64,000 nt of DNA from Bacteroidota bacterium (GTDB lineage Bacteria; Bacteroidota; Bacteroidia; Sphingobacteriales; Sphingobacteriaceae), in contig JABDCF010000001.1 in assembly GCA_013288235.1 (NCBI GenBank), positions 1-64,000 on the forward strand, given 5' to 3'. The position numbers and the translations under genes were made by a program. The notes under the pieces were generated by a model. The model saw nothing but the letters and a program-made list of their open reading frames with translations. It was not told the origin of the DNA and did not search any database. Below, one piece after another: positions 41,516-51,296 of the stretch; position 1 is the first letter of the stretch; every line of letters begins with the position of its first letter.

Positions 41516-42472
41516 CTGAATATCCCCGTAGGCTTCCAAAATCTTCCTTACTAATTTATGCCTCACTACGTCTTCGCCGCTAAGGTAAACAATTTCAATA
41601 CCTTTAATGTCGGTAAGTATACGCAAAGCGGTATGCAAACCCGACTGCTGCTTTTTGGGCAAGTCTATCTGGGTAACATCGCCCGTAACAATAAACTTGG
41701 CAGACGGCCCCATACGCGTCAAAAACATCTTTAACTGCATATCGGTCGCGTTTTGCGCTTCATCCAATATTACAAAACAGTTATCAAGGGTACGGCCACG
41801 CATAAATGCAAGCGGCGCAATCTCAATTGTCCTGTTTTCGAGATAAAACTTTAATTTTTCAGCGGGGATCATATCATCCAAAGCATCATACAATGGACGC
41901 AAATAGGGGTCAATTTTTTCCTTAAGATCGCCGGGTAAAAAGCCAAGGTTCTCCCCTGCCTCAACAGCTGGCCGGGTTAAAATTATTCGTTTTATTTCCT
42001 TGTTCTTCAACGCCCTTACTGCAAGCGCAACAGCGTTATAGGTTTTACCGGTACCTGCGGGCCCAATAGCAAAAAGGATATCACTTTTGTTAATACAATC
42101 AACCATACGGCGCTGATTGGCTGTACGTGCCTTTACCATTAAACCGTTCGGGCCAAAAACAATCACCTCACCGCTCGCAAATTTATCGGCTGATGGGTCG
42201 GATGCTGTAGCTTCCGAAGCTTTTGACCCCAGAATACGCTCCAGGTCAGTTATATTAAGGTTTTCATATTTTTCGACATGCTGCAGCAGATGTGCGAATT
42301 TTTCCTGGAAAATGGTTAGTTCGTGGTCGTCGCCCAGTATCTTCACCTCATTACCACGGGCCACAATCTTAAGCTTTGGATATTGCTTTTTAATGATCTC
42401 GAAATGATCATTATTTGGCCCCCATAATACCGCGGGATTGATTTGTTCGATTGACAATTTTAGTTCGTTCAA
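41513..42472 (-). CDS. PhoH family ATPase
   Basis: AIGPAGTGKTYNAVA...LTRPAVEAGENLGFLPGDL...DEAQNAT. Confidence 0.93.
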   Translation of the reverse strand: MNELKLSIEQINPAVLWGPNNDHFEIIKKQYPKLKIVARGNEVKILGDDHELTIFQEKFAHLLQHVEKYENLNITDLERILGSKASEATASDPSADKFASGEVIVFGPNGLMVKARTANQRRMVDCINKSDILFAIGPAGTGKTYNAVALAVRALKNKEIKRIILTRPAVEAGENLGFLPGDLKEKIDPYLRPLYDALDDMIPAEKLKFYLENRTIEIAPLAFMRGRTLDNCFVILDEAQNATDMQLKMFLTRMGPSAKFIVTGDVTQIDLPKKQQSGLHTALRILTDIKGIEIVYLSGEDVVRHKLVRKILEAYGDIQ

Positions 42473-42538
42473 TACAAATTGATTTTTAGTTGCAGATTTT
42501 TATGAATTAAAAATTGAATATTTGTAGCAGTTTAAATA

Positions 42539-42626
42539 GATGTGAGATATGAGATTTGAGATATTAGACTAAAAAAACAAATGTCAAATCTCACGTCTCA
42601 AATCTCGCATCTCATATCTAAAAATG
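42539..42626. repeat. intergenic word hairpin, GAGATATGAG family, in a divergent gap
   Basis: agatgtgagatatgagatttgagatattaga ... gtcaaatctcacgtctcaaatctcgcatctcatatct. Confidence 0.85.
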
Positions 42627-42662
42627 CTTGCACAAGATTAGTGATAAATATTTGAAAAATTA

Positions 42663-43442
42663 ATGGCAATAATAACTTTAACTACTGACTTGGGCGATAA
42701 AGATATTTACCAGGCTGCCCTTAAAGGGAGCATCCTGAAATTATTGCCTTCAGTAAACATTGTTGACATTACAAATAGCGTTGCCGCTTACAATATACAA
42801 CAGGCCGCCTTTATATTAAAGAACAGTTTTTACTATTTCCCCGATGCTACAGTGCATTTAATTGGCATCGATACTGTTTTTAATGAGGATACCCGCTACC
42901 TGGCCATAAAGTATAAAAATCATTTTTTTGTTGGGGCCGATAATGGTATATTCTCCCTGATGTTTGATAAAGACCCGGATGAAATAGTGGAAATAAATAT
43001 TATGCAGGACTTGAAATTTTTGCATTTCCCACTTGCTGATATCTTTGTTAAAGCCGCCTGCCACCTGGCACAGGGTGGGGAGCTCACTAAAATAGGCATA
43101 CCTGTATCCGGTATTGAAAAGAAGATGAACCTGCAACCGGTTATTGAAAAAAGCCTGATAAAAGGATCTGTAATTTATATCGATTCGTTTCAGAATGTAA
43201 TTACAAATATTACCAAGGAGTTTTTTAATACCATACAGCAAGGCCGTCGTTTCCAGCTTTCCTTTAAACGAAATGAAACTATCGACCATTTAAGCTGGCA
43301 CTATAATGAAGTGCCCGAAGGTGAAAAATTATGCCTGTTTGGCATAAGCGACCATCTTGAAATTGCCATTAATAAAGGCAACGCAAGCGGTTTGCTGGGG
43401 CTAAACCTGGGCGATAGTGTGGTGATTGATTTTTTAGATTGA
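42663..43442 (+). CDS. SAM hydrolase / DUF62 (SAM hydroxide adenosyltransferase) family
   Basis: ITLTTDLGDKDIYQAALKG...FVGADNGIFSLM...IYIDSFQNVITNI. Confidence 0.88.
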   Translation: MAIITLTTDLGDKDIYQAALKGSILKLLPSVNIVDITNSVAAYNIQQAAFILKNSFYYFPDATVHLIGIDTVFNEDTRYLAIKYKNHFFVGADNGIFSLMFDKDPDEIVEINIMQDLKFLHFPLADIFVKAACHLAQGGELTKIGIPVSGIEKKMNLQPVIEKSLIKGSVIYIDSFQNVITNITKEFFNTIQQGRRFQLSFKRNETIDHLSWHYNEVPEGEKLCLFGISDHLEIAINKGNASGLLGLNLGDSVVIDFLD

Positions 43443-43455
43443 TGGATATTAAAAT

Positions 43456-43484
43456 ATAGCGATGGGTTTCAAACCCATCGCTAT
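43456..43484. terminator. Perfect 14-bp inverted repeat ATAGCGATGGGTTT-c-AAACCCATCGCTAT
   Basis: Read directly, between two plus-strand genes. Confidence 0.75.
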
Positions 43485-43503
43485 TGGTACTAAACATTTT
43501 ATT

Positions 43504-44025
43504 ATGATGAAAAAATATATCCTGCTCGCTCTTTTGTCTTTTTCATCACTCATCGCTTTTGCACAGCCAAAAAGTGATTCCCTTGCTTATCGGCTTGAAC
43601 GCGCTAAAATAAATGCCATGCTGGCGGAACGCACCTTAAAATTTGGCCAGTACGACCAGAGCCTAAATATGCATACCGGTATTTTCGGCCTGCAAACCAA
43701 AAAAGATATCCGCCGCTCCAATGATATTTTAATGGACATTGTTAAAACTGACGACGATATTTATAAAGAATTAAAAATATTACTTGACTACAGCGTATTT
43801 CAGCGCACCCAGGTTCAAACCCATACCAACGAAGCCGTAGAAAACAATCTCGGTTTTATGACCACTATTAACAAATTAAGAAGCCAGGTTGACCAGCTAA
43901 AGGCCGATGCAGCAAAACAGCAGATAGCACAGGAAAAAACGGAACGCAATTTTATAATTGCATTGATAGCCATGTTTGCGTTAATTTTATTGCTGCTTAC
44001 GCGAAAAAGGAAACAAAGAGCTTAA
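43504..44025 (+). CDS. hypothetical membrane-anchored protein (start moved from 43462)
   Basis: Signal MMKKYILLALLSFSSLIAFAQ; C-terminal TM; upstream ORF part lies in the hairpin. Confidence 0.7.
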   Translation: MMKKYILLALLSFSSLIAFAQPKSDSLAYRLERAKINAMLAERTLKFGQYDQSLNMHTGIFGLQTKKDIRRSNDILMDIVKTDDDIYKELKILLDYSVFQRTQVQTHTNEAVENNLGFMTTINKLRSQVDQLKADAAKQQIAQEKTERNFIIALIAMFALILLLLTRKRKQRA

Positions 44026-44109
44026 CTTTATTATTTCTTCTATAGAGTTATAAAATGTTTTGAACCCACAATCGTCTTAAACATTAACATCGATACAAAT
44101 CAGCAATAA

Positions 44110-45939
44110 ATGGCAAGACGACGACTAAATAGCAGCAATTCACCCGAAGCAGAATTACCGAAAGCAAAATTAAACAGGCAAACTTTAAATAATATTTCGC
44201 GCTTGCTATCGTACATCAGACCCTATCGCGGGAAATTTATAGCTGCTTTAGTGTTTTTATTTTTATCAAGCCTCGTCGGCCTTGCATTTCCATCATTTAT
44301 AGGGGCTTTGATCGATACTGCGCAGGGTAAACATAGCAATGGTATTTTACCGGCAACAATAAAGGGCATACTGATTTTAGCATTTATTGTATTGTTTTTA
44401 CAAGCAATTGTTTCATTTTGCAGGATATTATGGTTTGTTAATGTTGCCGAACGCTCATTAGCCGATATACGTCGCGACACCTATTTTAAGCTGATCACCC
44501 TGCCGATGAACTTCTTCTCGAACCGCCGGGTTGGAGAATTGAACAGCCGCATTTCGGCGGACCTCTCACAAATACAGGACACGTTAACTACAACGATTGC
44601 CGAAATGATAAGGCAAACGGTTTTACTGATAGGTGGCATTGCATTCATGGCAATAATTTCGGTAAAATTAGCCATCGCCTTACTGATATTGGTGCCGCCG
44701 TTAATTATAGTCGCGCTGCTTTTTGGGCGCTTTATCCGGAAAATATCAAGAGAAGCACAGGATAAGCTGGCGGAATCGAATACTATAATAGAAGAAACTT
44801 TACAGGGAATTGCAAATGTTAAAGCCTTTGTTAATGAAGCTTTTGAAGCAAGCCGTTACGGCAAAAACATTCGCGAGGTAGCCGACATAGCCATCAAAGG
44901 CGCAAAATACCGGGGGATATTCGTATCATTTATTGTATTGTGTTTATTTGGGGCTATTGTAGCATTGGTTGGTTATGGGTCTATTTTGGTTAGCCATCAT
45001 GAGCTTAAAGTAGGCCAACTGATCCAGTTTGCTTTGTATTCCACTTTTGTTGGCAGCGCTATGGGCAGTTTCCCCGATTTGTACGCCAACCTGCAAAAAG
45101 CTGTAGGCGCAAGCGAACGTGTGCTGGAAATTCTTGATGAGCACGGCGAAGCCGTTTCCATCCGCGAAATCGACAACATTATCAACCAAAAAATTGAAGG
45201 GAACCTCTCCTTTTCAAACGTAGTATTTGCCTATCCGTCACGGCCGGAAATGGAGGTGCTTAAAGAAGTGTCTTTTGATGCCGCCAGGGGCCAAAAAGTA
45301 GCCATTGTAGGGCCAAGCGGTTCAGGTAAATCAACAATGGCTGCTTTAATCCTCCAGTTTTACCATCCGCAAAGTGGTACTATATTGTTCGATGGCAAGC
45401 CTGCAAGCGAATTTACGCTTACCGACATCCGTAACCAGGTAGCCATTGTGCCGCAGGATGTGCTGTTGTTTGGCGGTTCGATATTGGAAAACATCGCCTA
45501 TGGTAAATTGAGCGCTTCAAAAGATGAAATTATACAGGCAGCACAAAGGGCAAATGCGCACCAATTTATCATGTCGTTCCCCGAAGGTTATGAAACTATT
45601 GTCGGCGAGCGGGGTGTTAAACTATCCGGCGGGCAACGCCAGCGCATAGCCATTGCAAGGGCTTTATTAAAAAATCCATCCATATTGATACTTGATGAGG
45701 CCACCTCATCCTTAGATTCGGAATCTGAACGACTGGTACAGGAAGCCCTTGAAGAACTGATGAAAAACCGCACATCCGTTATCATCGCCCACCGCCTCTC
45801 AACCATCCGCGAAGCCGATAAGATCATCGTATTAGAAAAAGGCCAGATCATTGAAAGCGGTAGCCACCAGGAATTACTCACCAATAAGCAGGGGTTATAT
45901 AGATATCTAAGCGGGCTACAGTTCGAATCACAGATTTAA
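44110..45939 (+). CDS. ABC transporter, TM plus ATPase (MsbA-like)
   Basis: GPSGSGKSTMAAL, LSGGQRQRIAIARALL, ILDEATSSLDSESE. Confidence 0.92.
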   Translation: MARRRLNSSNSPEAELPKAKLNRQTLNNISRLLSYIRPYRGKFIAALVFLFLSSLVGLAFPSFIGALIDTAQGKHSNGILPATIKGILILAFIVLFLQAIVSFCRILWFVNVAERSLADIRRDTYFKLITLPMNFFSNRRVGELNSRISADLSQIQDTLTTTIAEMIRQTVLLIGGIAFMAIISVKLAIALLILVPPLIIVALLFGRFIRKISREAQDKLAESNTIIEETLQGIANVKAFVNEAFEASRYGKNIREVADIAIKGAKYRGIFVSFIVLCLFGAIVALVGYGSILVSHHELKVGQLIQFALYSTFVGSAMGSFPDLYANLQKAVGASERVLEILDEHGEAVSIREIDNIINQKIEGNLSFSNVVFAYPSRPEMEVLKEVSFDAARGQKVAIVGPSGSGKSTMAALILQFYHPQSGTILFDGKPASEFTLTDIRNQVAIVPQDVLLFGGSILENIAYGKLSASKDEIIQAAQRANAHQFIMSFPEGYETIVGERGVKLSGGQRQRIAIARALLKNPSILILDEATSSLDSESERLVQEALEELMKNRTSVIIAHRLSTIREADKIIVLEKGQIIESGSHQELLTNKQGLYRYLSGLQFESQI

Positions 45940-46055
45940 TCTGATTTTTATGATATCACAGATGCTTTAATGGCTCAAATTATAAAAATCAGTGTAATCA
46001 AAAAAATCATGGTAAATCAAAGGTCAAGCGGGCTACAGTTCGAATCACAGATTTA
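45909..46055. repeat. 30-bp direct repeat of the ABC-transporter gene 3' end (45909-45938 and 46026-46055), 117-bp period
   Basis: AAGCGGGCTACAGTTCGAATCACAGATTTA in both copies; partial similarity continues (GCAGATGCTTTAATG). Confidence 0.85.
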
Positions 46056-46196
46056 GACGGATTTAACAGACTTCGCAGATGCTTTAATGACGGAGAATGG
46101 CATAAATCATAAAAATCATTTCAATCAGCTTAATCAACGGTCAAGATAGGTGATGAATAAACCCTTCTATTATTTATCCGTATAACAGCTATATTT

Positions 46197-47864
46197 ATGC
46201 GGATGAAATTTCATTGTAACCTTCTTTTTATTGCTGCCGTCCTATTCCTCAGTAATTGCAACAATAGTGACTCAAGTGCAGATAGCATCGCCTTTAAAAA
46301 TATATCCAATATAGGCCCTGATACTACACGGATCGATCCTATCAATCAACCTTTAATAAATGTTGTCCGTCCTGGTGCGCCGGTTCCTTTAAAAAACATG
46401 TTCGGTATCAATGGTTATGAGTGGAATTTTCTTGAAAACCCCGGCAGTCCTAATGACAGGAAACATATTTACGAGGACAATATGGCCCTTATAAAAACCT
46501 TCAGTTCGATACGGCACTATTTAAACTGGAACAGGATTGAAAGCACCAAAGGCGACTATACATTTAACCCGGCCTTTAGTGGCAACTGGAACTACGATGT
46601 TATTTATGAAAGGTGTAAACAGGATGGCATTTTAATTTTAGTTGACCTGAAGAATATGCCTGATTGGATGGTAAACACCTATCCAGCCAGTTCGCGTGAC
46701 AATGAGAATGCACCTGCGCCTTATATGAAAAGCCTTGGCGACCCGGCATCGTACATTGCCCAGGCACAGGCAGCTTTTCAGTTTGCTGCGCGATATGGCT
46801 ATAATAAAAATATAAACCAGTCATTAATTAAAGTGGTAACAAAAAAACGTTACCCGGACGATGTTCCAAATCAGCCAAACGTTGGCATGGGGCTTATAAA
46901 ATATATGGAGTGCGGCAATGAGCGTGACAGGTGGTGGGGGGCTGACGAAACGCACCAAAACCCGGAAGAATATGCGGCCAACATGTCGGCTTTTTATGAT
47001 GGCAATATGGGCAAGCTTGGGCCAGGCGCGGGGGTAAAAACCGCCGACCCCAATATGCAGGTGGTGATGGGAGGTCTGGCATCCGCCGATATTAAATATG
47101 TACAGCGGATGATCGACTGGTGCAAAAAAAACAGGGGCTACAACAAAGACCGCAGCGTGAACTTATGTTTTGATGTGATAAACTATCACCTGTACTCAAA
47201 CAATGGTGATGTACGTACACATAAACGGGCTACAACAGGCATAGCGCCCGAATTATCAAACGATGGCAGCATTGCAAATGATTTTGTAAAACTGGCTAAC
47301 AGCTTGCCGCAGCATCCTGAGGTATGGCTTACCGAAGCCGGCTATGATATTAACCCAGAAAGTTACCAGAAAGCTGAAGCAATCGGCAAAAAAACCATCC
47401 TCGAAAACCAGGCCGACTGGATACTCCGCACATCGTTATTATACATAAGGTATGGTATTAAACGCGTGTTTTATTACCAGCTTTTTGACGACCATGCCGG
47501 CGGCACCACTCAATACGCCACATCTGGATTAAATGAAGGCATAAAACGTCGCCCTGCCGCCGATTATATTTTACAAACCAGCAAACTGATGGGCGATTAT
47601 AATTATATAAAAACCATCAGCAAAGATCCATTGGTTGATCAATACCAGTTAGGCAATAAAACGATGTATGTTTTAACTATCCCTGACGAAACCGGCAGAA
47701 CCGCGAAATATACTTTGGATTTAGGGAAAGCGGAAAAGGCAAATATTTATCATTTGAAGATAGGCGCCGATGTGATTGAGAAAACCCAGGTCAGCAGTAT
47801 AAACGGTAAGTTAAAAGTTGATGTTACCGAAACGCCTGTTTTTGTGGAAGGGGTTTTTAAATAA
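46197..47864 (+). CDS. lipoprotein with glycoside-hydrolase-like TIM barrel
   Basis: Lipobox FLSNCNNS; YMECGNERDRWW, VWLTEAGYD. Confidence 0.6.
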   Translation: MRMKFHCNLLFIAAVLFLSNCNNSDSSADSIAFKNISNIGPDTTRIDPINQPLINVVRPGAPVPLKNMFGINGYEWNFLENPGSPNDRKHIYEDNMALIKTFSSIRHYLNWNRIESTKGDYTFNPAFSGNWNYDVIYERCKQDGILILVDLKNMPDWMVNTYPASSRDNENAPAPYMKSLGDPASYIAQAQAAFQFAARYGYNKNINQSLIKVVTKKRYPDDVPNQPNVGMGLIKYMECGNERDRWWGADETHQNPEEYAANMSAFYDGNMGKLGPGAGVKTADPNMQVVMGGLASADIKYVQRMIDWCKKNRGYNKDRSVNLCFDVINYHLYSNNGDVRTHKRATTGIAPELSNDGSIANDFVKLANSLPQHPEVWLTEAGYDINPESYQKAEAIGKKTILENQADWILRTSLLYIRYGIKRVFYYQLFDDHAGGTTQYATSGLNEGIKRRPAADYILQTSKLMGDYNYIKTISKDPLVDQYQLGNKTMYVLTIPDETGRTAKYTLDLGKAEKANIYHLKIGADVIEKTQVSSINGKLKVDVTETPVFVEGVFK

Positions 47865-47926
47865 TACCCATACTTTTTATGTGTATTCGCCTTCTAAATG
47901 TATCTCCATTTTTACCAGGGCATTTC

Positions 47927-49345
47927 TCAACTATCTTTTGCGTTGTCATTATTCCTTTTTTTAAATTGTAAACGGTACCTTCTTAATTTCTGGTGCATAT
48001 ACCCCCTCCGCTTCATCGATTCGGACAAAGAGGCTTCATCCGAATAAAATTCATCAAATATTTTGGGGACTGCTATACGCTGTGAGCTGTAAATACCTGA
48101 ATGTCCGCTAAAAAAGTAAGCGGTAAAGCAAGCAATAGCAAACAGTAAAACATGTTCTCCGCCAAATAATTCAACACCCATAAACGTACAGGCGAGCGGC
48201 GTATTTGTGGCCCCGGCAAAAACCGCAATAAAGCCCAGGCCTGCAAAAAGGCTTACAGGCGCGTTGAGTAAACCTGCCAATGTGTTGCCCAGCGTAGCGC
48301 CTATGTAAAACAGCGGCGTAACCTCACCCCCTTTAAAGCCTGTACCAAGCGTAATAGTTGTATATATTGTCTTCCATAACCAACTCCAGGTATCAGCCCC
48401 GTTTGCGTTGAAGGCCGAAGGGATTGTTACCGCGCCCGGATGTTCCGCGGCTACCCCGAGGCTAAGATAATCGGGCTTGCCGATAATGAAAGTAAGACCT
48501 ATAATAATTAAACCGCCTAAAACCGGTATCATCCATTTATCCCTGAATATTTTAAAGCAAACATTTTTTATTTCGTGTACCATCCCGGCAAAAAGAAAAC
48601 TGGCCAGCCCGAAAGCCGCCGACGCGATAATTACCTTTCCCAGCAAAAGAATATCAAAATGAAAGATACCAGGCATTAAAACAGGCGTTTGTGTGGCTAA
48701 AGCCGCAATATGATATTGCACATGGGATACATGCCAGGCGCTTACAGTCAAATCGCCTACCACAGCAGCAATTAATGCAGGCAATAAGGCATCATATTGT
48801 ACCCTGCCGATGGTTAAAACCTCCATAGCAAAAACCGCTCCTGTAACAGGGGTTCCAAATACGGCCCCAAAACCAGCTGCCACACCAGCCGTCAATATCA
48901 TCCGCATATCTACCCCTTTTAGCTTGAACCATCCACCGATCATCCCCGCTACGCTCCCACCGATCTGTACAGCTGTTCCTTCGCGGCCTGCCGAGCCGCC
49001 GAATAAATGGGTAATGATAGTTGTAATTAAAATTATTGGCGCCATCCTTTTAGGAACGCCCCCGCCTGCTTCGTGTATTTCGTCCATTATAAGGTTGTTG
49101 CCCCTTTCGGATGATTCACCTGCAAAACGATATATAAAATGTATGAGCACCCCTGCTAAGGGCAGCAAAAACAGCAACCATGTATGATTAAACCTGAAAT
49201 GGATAGCGGCATCAAGCAGCCACAGAAAAAAAGCGACCACGCTGCCTATGGCAACAGCAATAGGAAGAATTAAATATGTCCAGCGGACAAGGTGTTTTAT
49301 AATGGCAAAATGTTCTTTTAATGAAATAGACTTGTTAGATGTCAT
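47927..49345 (-). CDS. CLC-family anion channel/antiporter, likely fluoride-associated by operon context
   Basis: GGSAGREGTAVQIGGSVAG, GFGAVFGTPVTGAVFAMEV; downstream of crcB and usp. Confidence 0.88.
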   Translation of the reverse strand: MTSNKSISLKEHFAIIKHLVRWTYLILPIAVAIGSVVAFFLWLLDAAIHFRFNHTWLLFLLPLAGVLIHFIYRFAGESSERGNNLIMDEIHEAGGGVPKRMAPIILITTIITHLFGGSAGREGTAVQIGGSVAGMIGGWFKLKGVDMRMILTAGVAAGFGAVFGTPVTGAVFAMEVLTIGRVQYDALLPALIAAVVGDLTVSAWHVSHVQYHIAALATQTPVLMPGIFHFDILLLGKVIIASAAFGLASFLFAGMVHEIKNVCFKIFRDKWMIPVLGGLIIIGLTFIIGKPDYLSLGVAAEHPGAVTIPSAFNANGADTWSWLWKTIYTTITLGTGFKGGEVTPLFYIGATLGNTLAGLLNAPVSLFAGLGFIAVFAGATNTPLACTFMGVELFGGEHVLLFAIACFTAYFFSGHSGIYSSQRIAVPKIFDEFYSDEASLSESMKRRGYMHQKLRRYRLQFKKRNNDNAKDS

Positions 49346-49398
49346 TTTGTATTTTGTTTTTATTAAAAGGGGTTACCATTCCGTGATAACAACCGGCT

Positions 49399-49836
49399 TT
49401 ATTCTCTATCTGGTACAACAAATACAGGTATAGAGGACTCGTGGATAATGGATTCGGCAACGCTGCCATTGAATAGTTTGTTTAACCCGGTGCGGCCATG
49501 GGTACCGGTAACAATTAGTTCGGCCTTTACTTTTAGTGCAGTTTTTAAAATGGTTTCCTGTATTTCACCTACTGGCATTAATAGTTCTGTTTCAATTCCT
49601 TTGCTATACTTATCTTTCATATTGATTAAGAAAGCTTTTGTTTTTTCCTGTTCAGAGGCTAACATATCGTCCGGAAAAATGCCGGCATCCGGGTTCCCTA
49701 ATGATCGTATAACATCGATAACACTTATCAGGGTAACTTCCGCTCCAAGTTCCCTCGCCAAACCAAATCCGTATTTTATGGCTTTGATGGATGGTTCGCT
49801 ATCATCAGCAACAATTAATATTTTATTTGTCTTCAT
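49399..49836 (-). CDS. universal stress protein
   Basis: ILIVADDSEPSIKAIKYGF...LIVTGTHGRTGLNKLFNGSVAESII. Confidence 0.92.
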   Translation of the reverse strand: MKTNKILIVADDSEPSIKAIKYGFGLARELGAEVTLISVIDVIRSLGNPDAGIFPDDMLASEQEKTKAFLINMKDKYSKGIETELLMPVGEIQETILKTALKVKAELIVTGTHGRTGLNKLFNGSVAESIIHESSIPVFVVPDRE

Positions 49837-49837
49837 T

Positions 49838-50221
49838 TTAAATACTCCTCGCTAATAAAATACCTGTATAGGTGGCCAACAAGCCAATAGCCAGGCTTCC
49901 GAAAGCATAACCAAGAAAAGTAAGTACCTGGTTATTGCTCAACAGCTGTATATTTTCGAGTGAGAAAGATGAAAAGGTAGTATAACCGCCGCAAATACCG
50001 GTTACCAGGAAAAGCCTCCAGGGCATGGATACGGCACCGAAACGGACTTCCGTAAAATAAAACATGAGGAAACCGATCAAAAAGCAACCAGTTATATTTA
50101 CCACGAGGGTACCAAAGAAAGGATAGGCCGATGCAACATTACCAAGTACCCAGCGGCTCAATAAATAACGGCATAAACTGCCTATGCCGCCCCCAACAAA
50201 TATTAAAAGCCAGGTTTTCAT
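49838..50221 (-). CDS. crcB: CrcB/Fluc fluoride channel
   Basis: GGGIGSLCRYLLSRWV...GTLVVNITGCFLIGFL...GICGGYTTFSSFS. Confidence 0.95.
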   Translation of the reverse strand: MKTWLLIFVGGGIGSLCRYLLSRWVLGNVASAYPFFGTLVVNITGCFLIGFLMFYFTEVRFGAVSMPWRLFLVTGICGGYTTFSSFSLENIQLLSNNQVLTFLGYAFGSLAIGLLATYTGILLARSI

Positions 50222-50286
50222 TCGCGAAATTTAAAGTTTTTTACCTGCATAATTGTAACACTCAAAGCTTCAGCTTAAGATAATTT

Positions 50287-50347
50287 GCAGGCGCCATCAG
50301 TCCCTAAAACGGACGGTTTATAACAGGAAGGCACCATTTCCGGCTGC
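50287..50347 (-). ncRNA. fluoride (crcB) riboswitch
   Basis: Minus strand GCAGCCGGAAATGGTGCCTTCCTGTTATAAACCGTCCGTTTTAGGGACTGATGGCGCCTGC, with ATGGTG, ATAAACCG and CTGATGGCGCCTGC elements; about 65 nt upstream of crcB. Confidence 0.88.
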
Positions 50348-50358
50348 AATATAGGGAA

Positions 50359-50448
50359 AATGTTGTAATGTTGGAAAGTTGAAATGTTGTAAGGTTCATT
50401 AATTACCATAACATTCCAACCTTACAACATTCAAACATTTCAACAACT
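50359..50448. repeat. intergenic word hairpin, GTTGAAATGTTGTAA family
   Basis: aatgttgtaatgttggaaagttgaaatgttgtaaggtt ... aacattccaaccttacaacattcaaacatttcaacaac. Confidence 0.88.
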
Positions 50449-50452
50449 ACCT

Positions 50453-51169
50453 CTACTTCACTCCCATGGCATATTTTATACCGCCTAAAAGATGGCCTAA
50501 ATAAAGCGGATCAGCGTACGATTCATCAGTATGGCCTAAGGCAGTATAGAATGCGCGACCACCGTCATATTCATGATACCAGCTCATCGGGTGGTTATCG
50601 CCGTTATTGCCGCCATTGTATGTTTTTTCGTCAATGGTGATCAGTATATGCAGGTTTGGCGCTATCCATTTAAAGTTATACCATTCATCAAGCCTTTTCC
50701 ACTCGGCAGGTAAGTGTTTGGTAGCTATAAAGTTACGGTCGACTATATGAAGTGTTGCAACCTGCTGCTGGCTCGGATGGTTCCTGAAATACGCCCCTAC
50801 CAAATTGCCATACCAGGCCCAGTTATATTCGGTATCTGTAGCCGAATGTACGCCAACGAAGCCACCACCCGCGCGGATATATTTTTCAAATTCAGCCTGC
50901 TGTGCATCATTCAAAACATCGCCGGTGGTGCTTAAAAAAATCACTGCTGCATATTGCTTTAAATTATCATAAGTAAATTTTGATGCATCGGTAGTCGTAT
51001 CAACATCAAAATTATTTTCATGCCCAAGTTTAATAATTGCAGGAATCCCAACAGCAATAGAAGCATGGTGAAATCCTGCTGTTTTAGAGAAGATCAATAC
51101 TTTCGGCTTTGCATAAATGCTTGCCGCCGAAAAGCATAATAATATGTAAATGAATAATTTATGTTTCAT
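50453..51169 (-). CDS. ThuA-like (trehalose utilisation) domain protein
   Basis: VLIFSKTAGFHHASI...FVGVHSATDTEYNWAWYGNLVGAYFRNHP...GHTDESYADPLYLGHLLGGI. Confidence 0.9.
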   Translation of the reverse strand: MKHKLFIYILLCFSAASIYAKPKVLIFSKTAGFHHASIAVGIPAIIKLGHENNFDVDTTTDASKFTYDNLKQYAAVIFLSTTGDVLNDAQQAEFEKYIRAGGGFVGVHSATDTEYNWAWYGNLVGAYFRNHPSQQQVATLHIVDRNFIATKHLPAEWKRLDEWYNFKWIAPNLHILITIDEKTYNGGNNGDNHPMSWYHEYDGGRAFYTALGHTDESYADPLYLGHLLGGIKYAMGVK

Positions 51170-51179
51170 GATTTTATTT

Positions 51180-51296
51180 ATTAGATTTATGTTAGTTGAT
51201 TAGGTTGATTGAGTTGGATTGGGTTGATTAAGTTAAAAATTTGAGTACAGATAACTATTCACTTAATCAACCTATTCAACTTAATCAACTCAAATT
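51180..51296. repeat. intergenic word hairpin, GTTGATTAAG family
   Basis: agttgattaggttgattgagttggattgggttgattaagtt ... cacttaatcaacctattcaacttaatcaact; right arm overlaps the downstream gene stop. Confidence 0.85.

Noticed and set aside
41391-42626. CRISPR-like short repeats
   Set aside because: Words are degenerate, lack uniform spacers and form inverted arms; no cas genes.
45919-46048. tRNA T-loop-like GTTCGAATCA strings
   Set aside because: First copy is the coding 3' end of the ABC transporter and the second its duplicate; no acceptor/anticodon arms.
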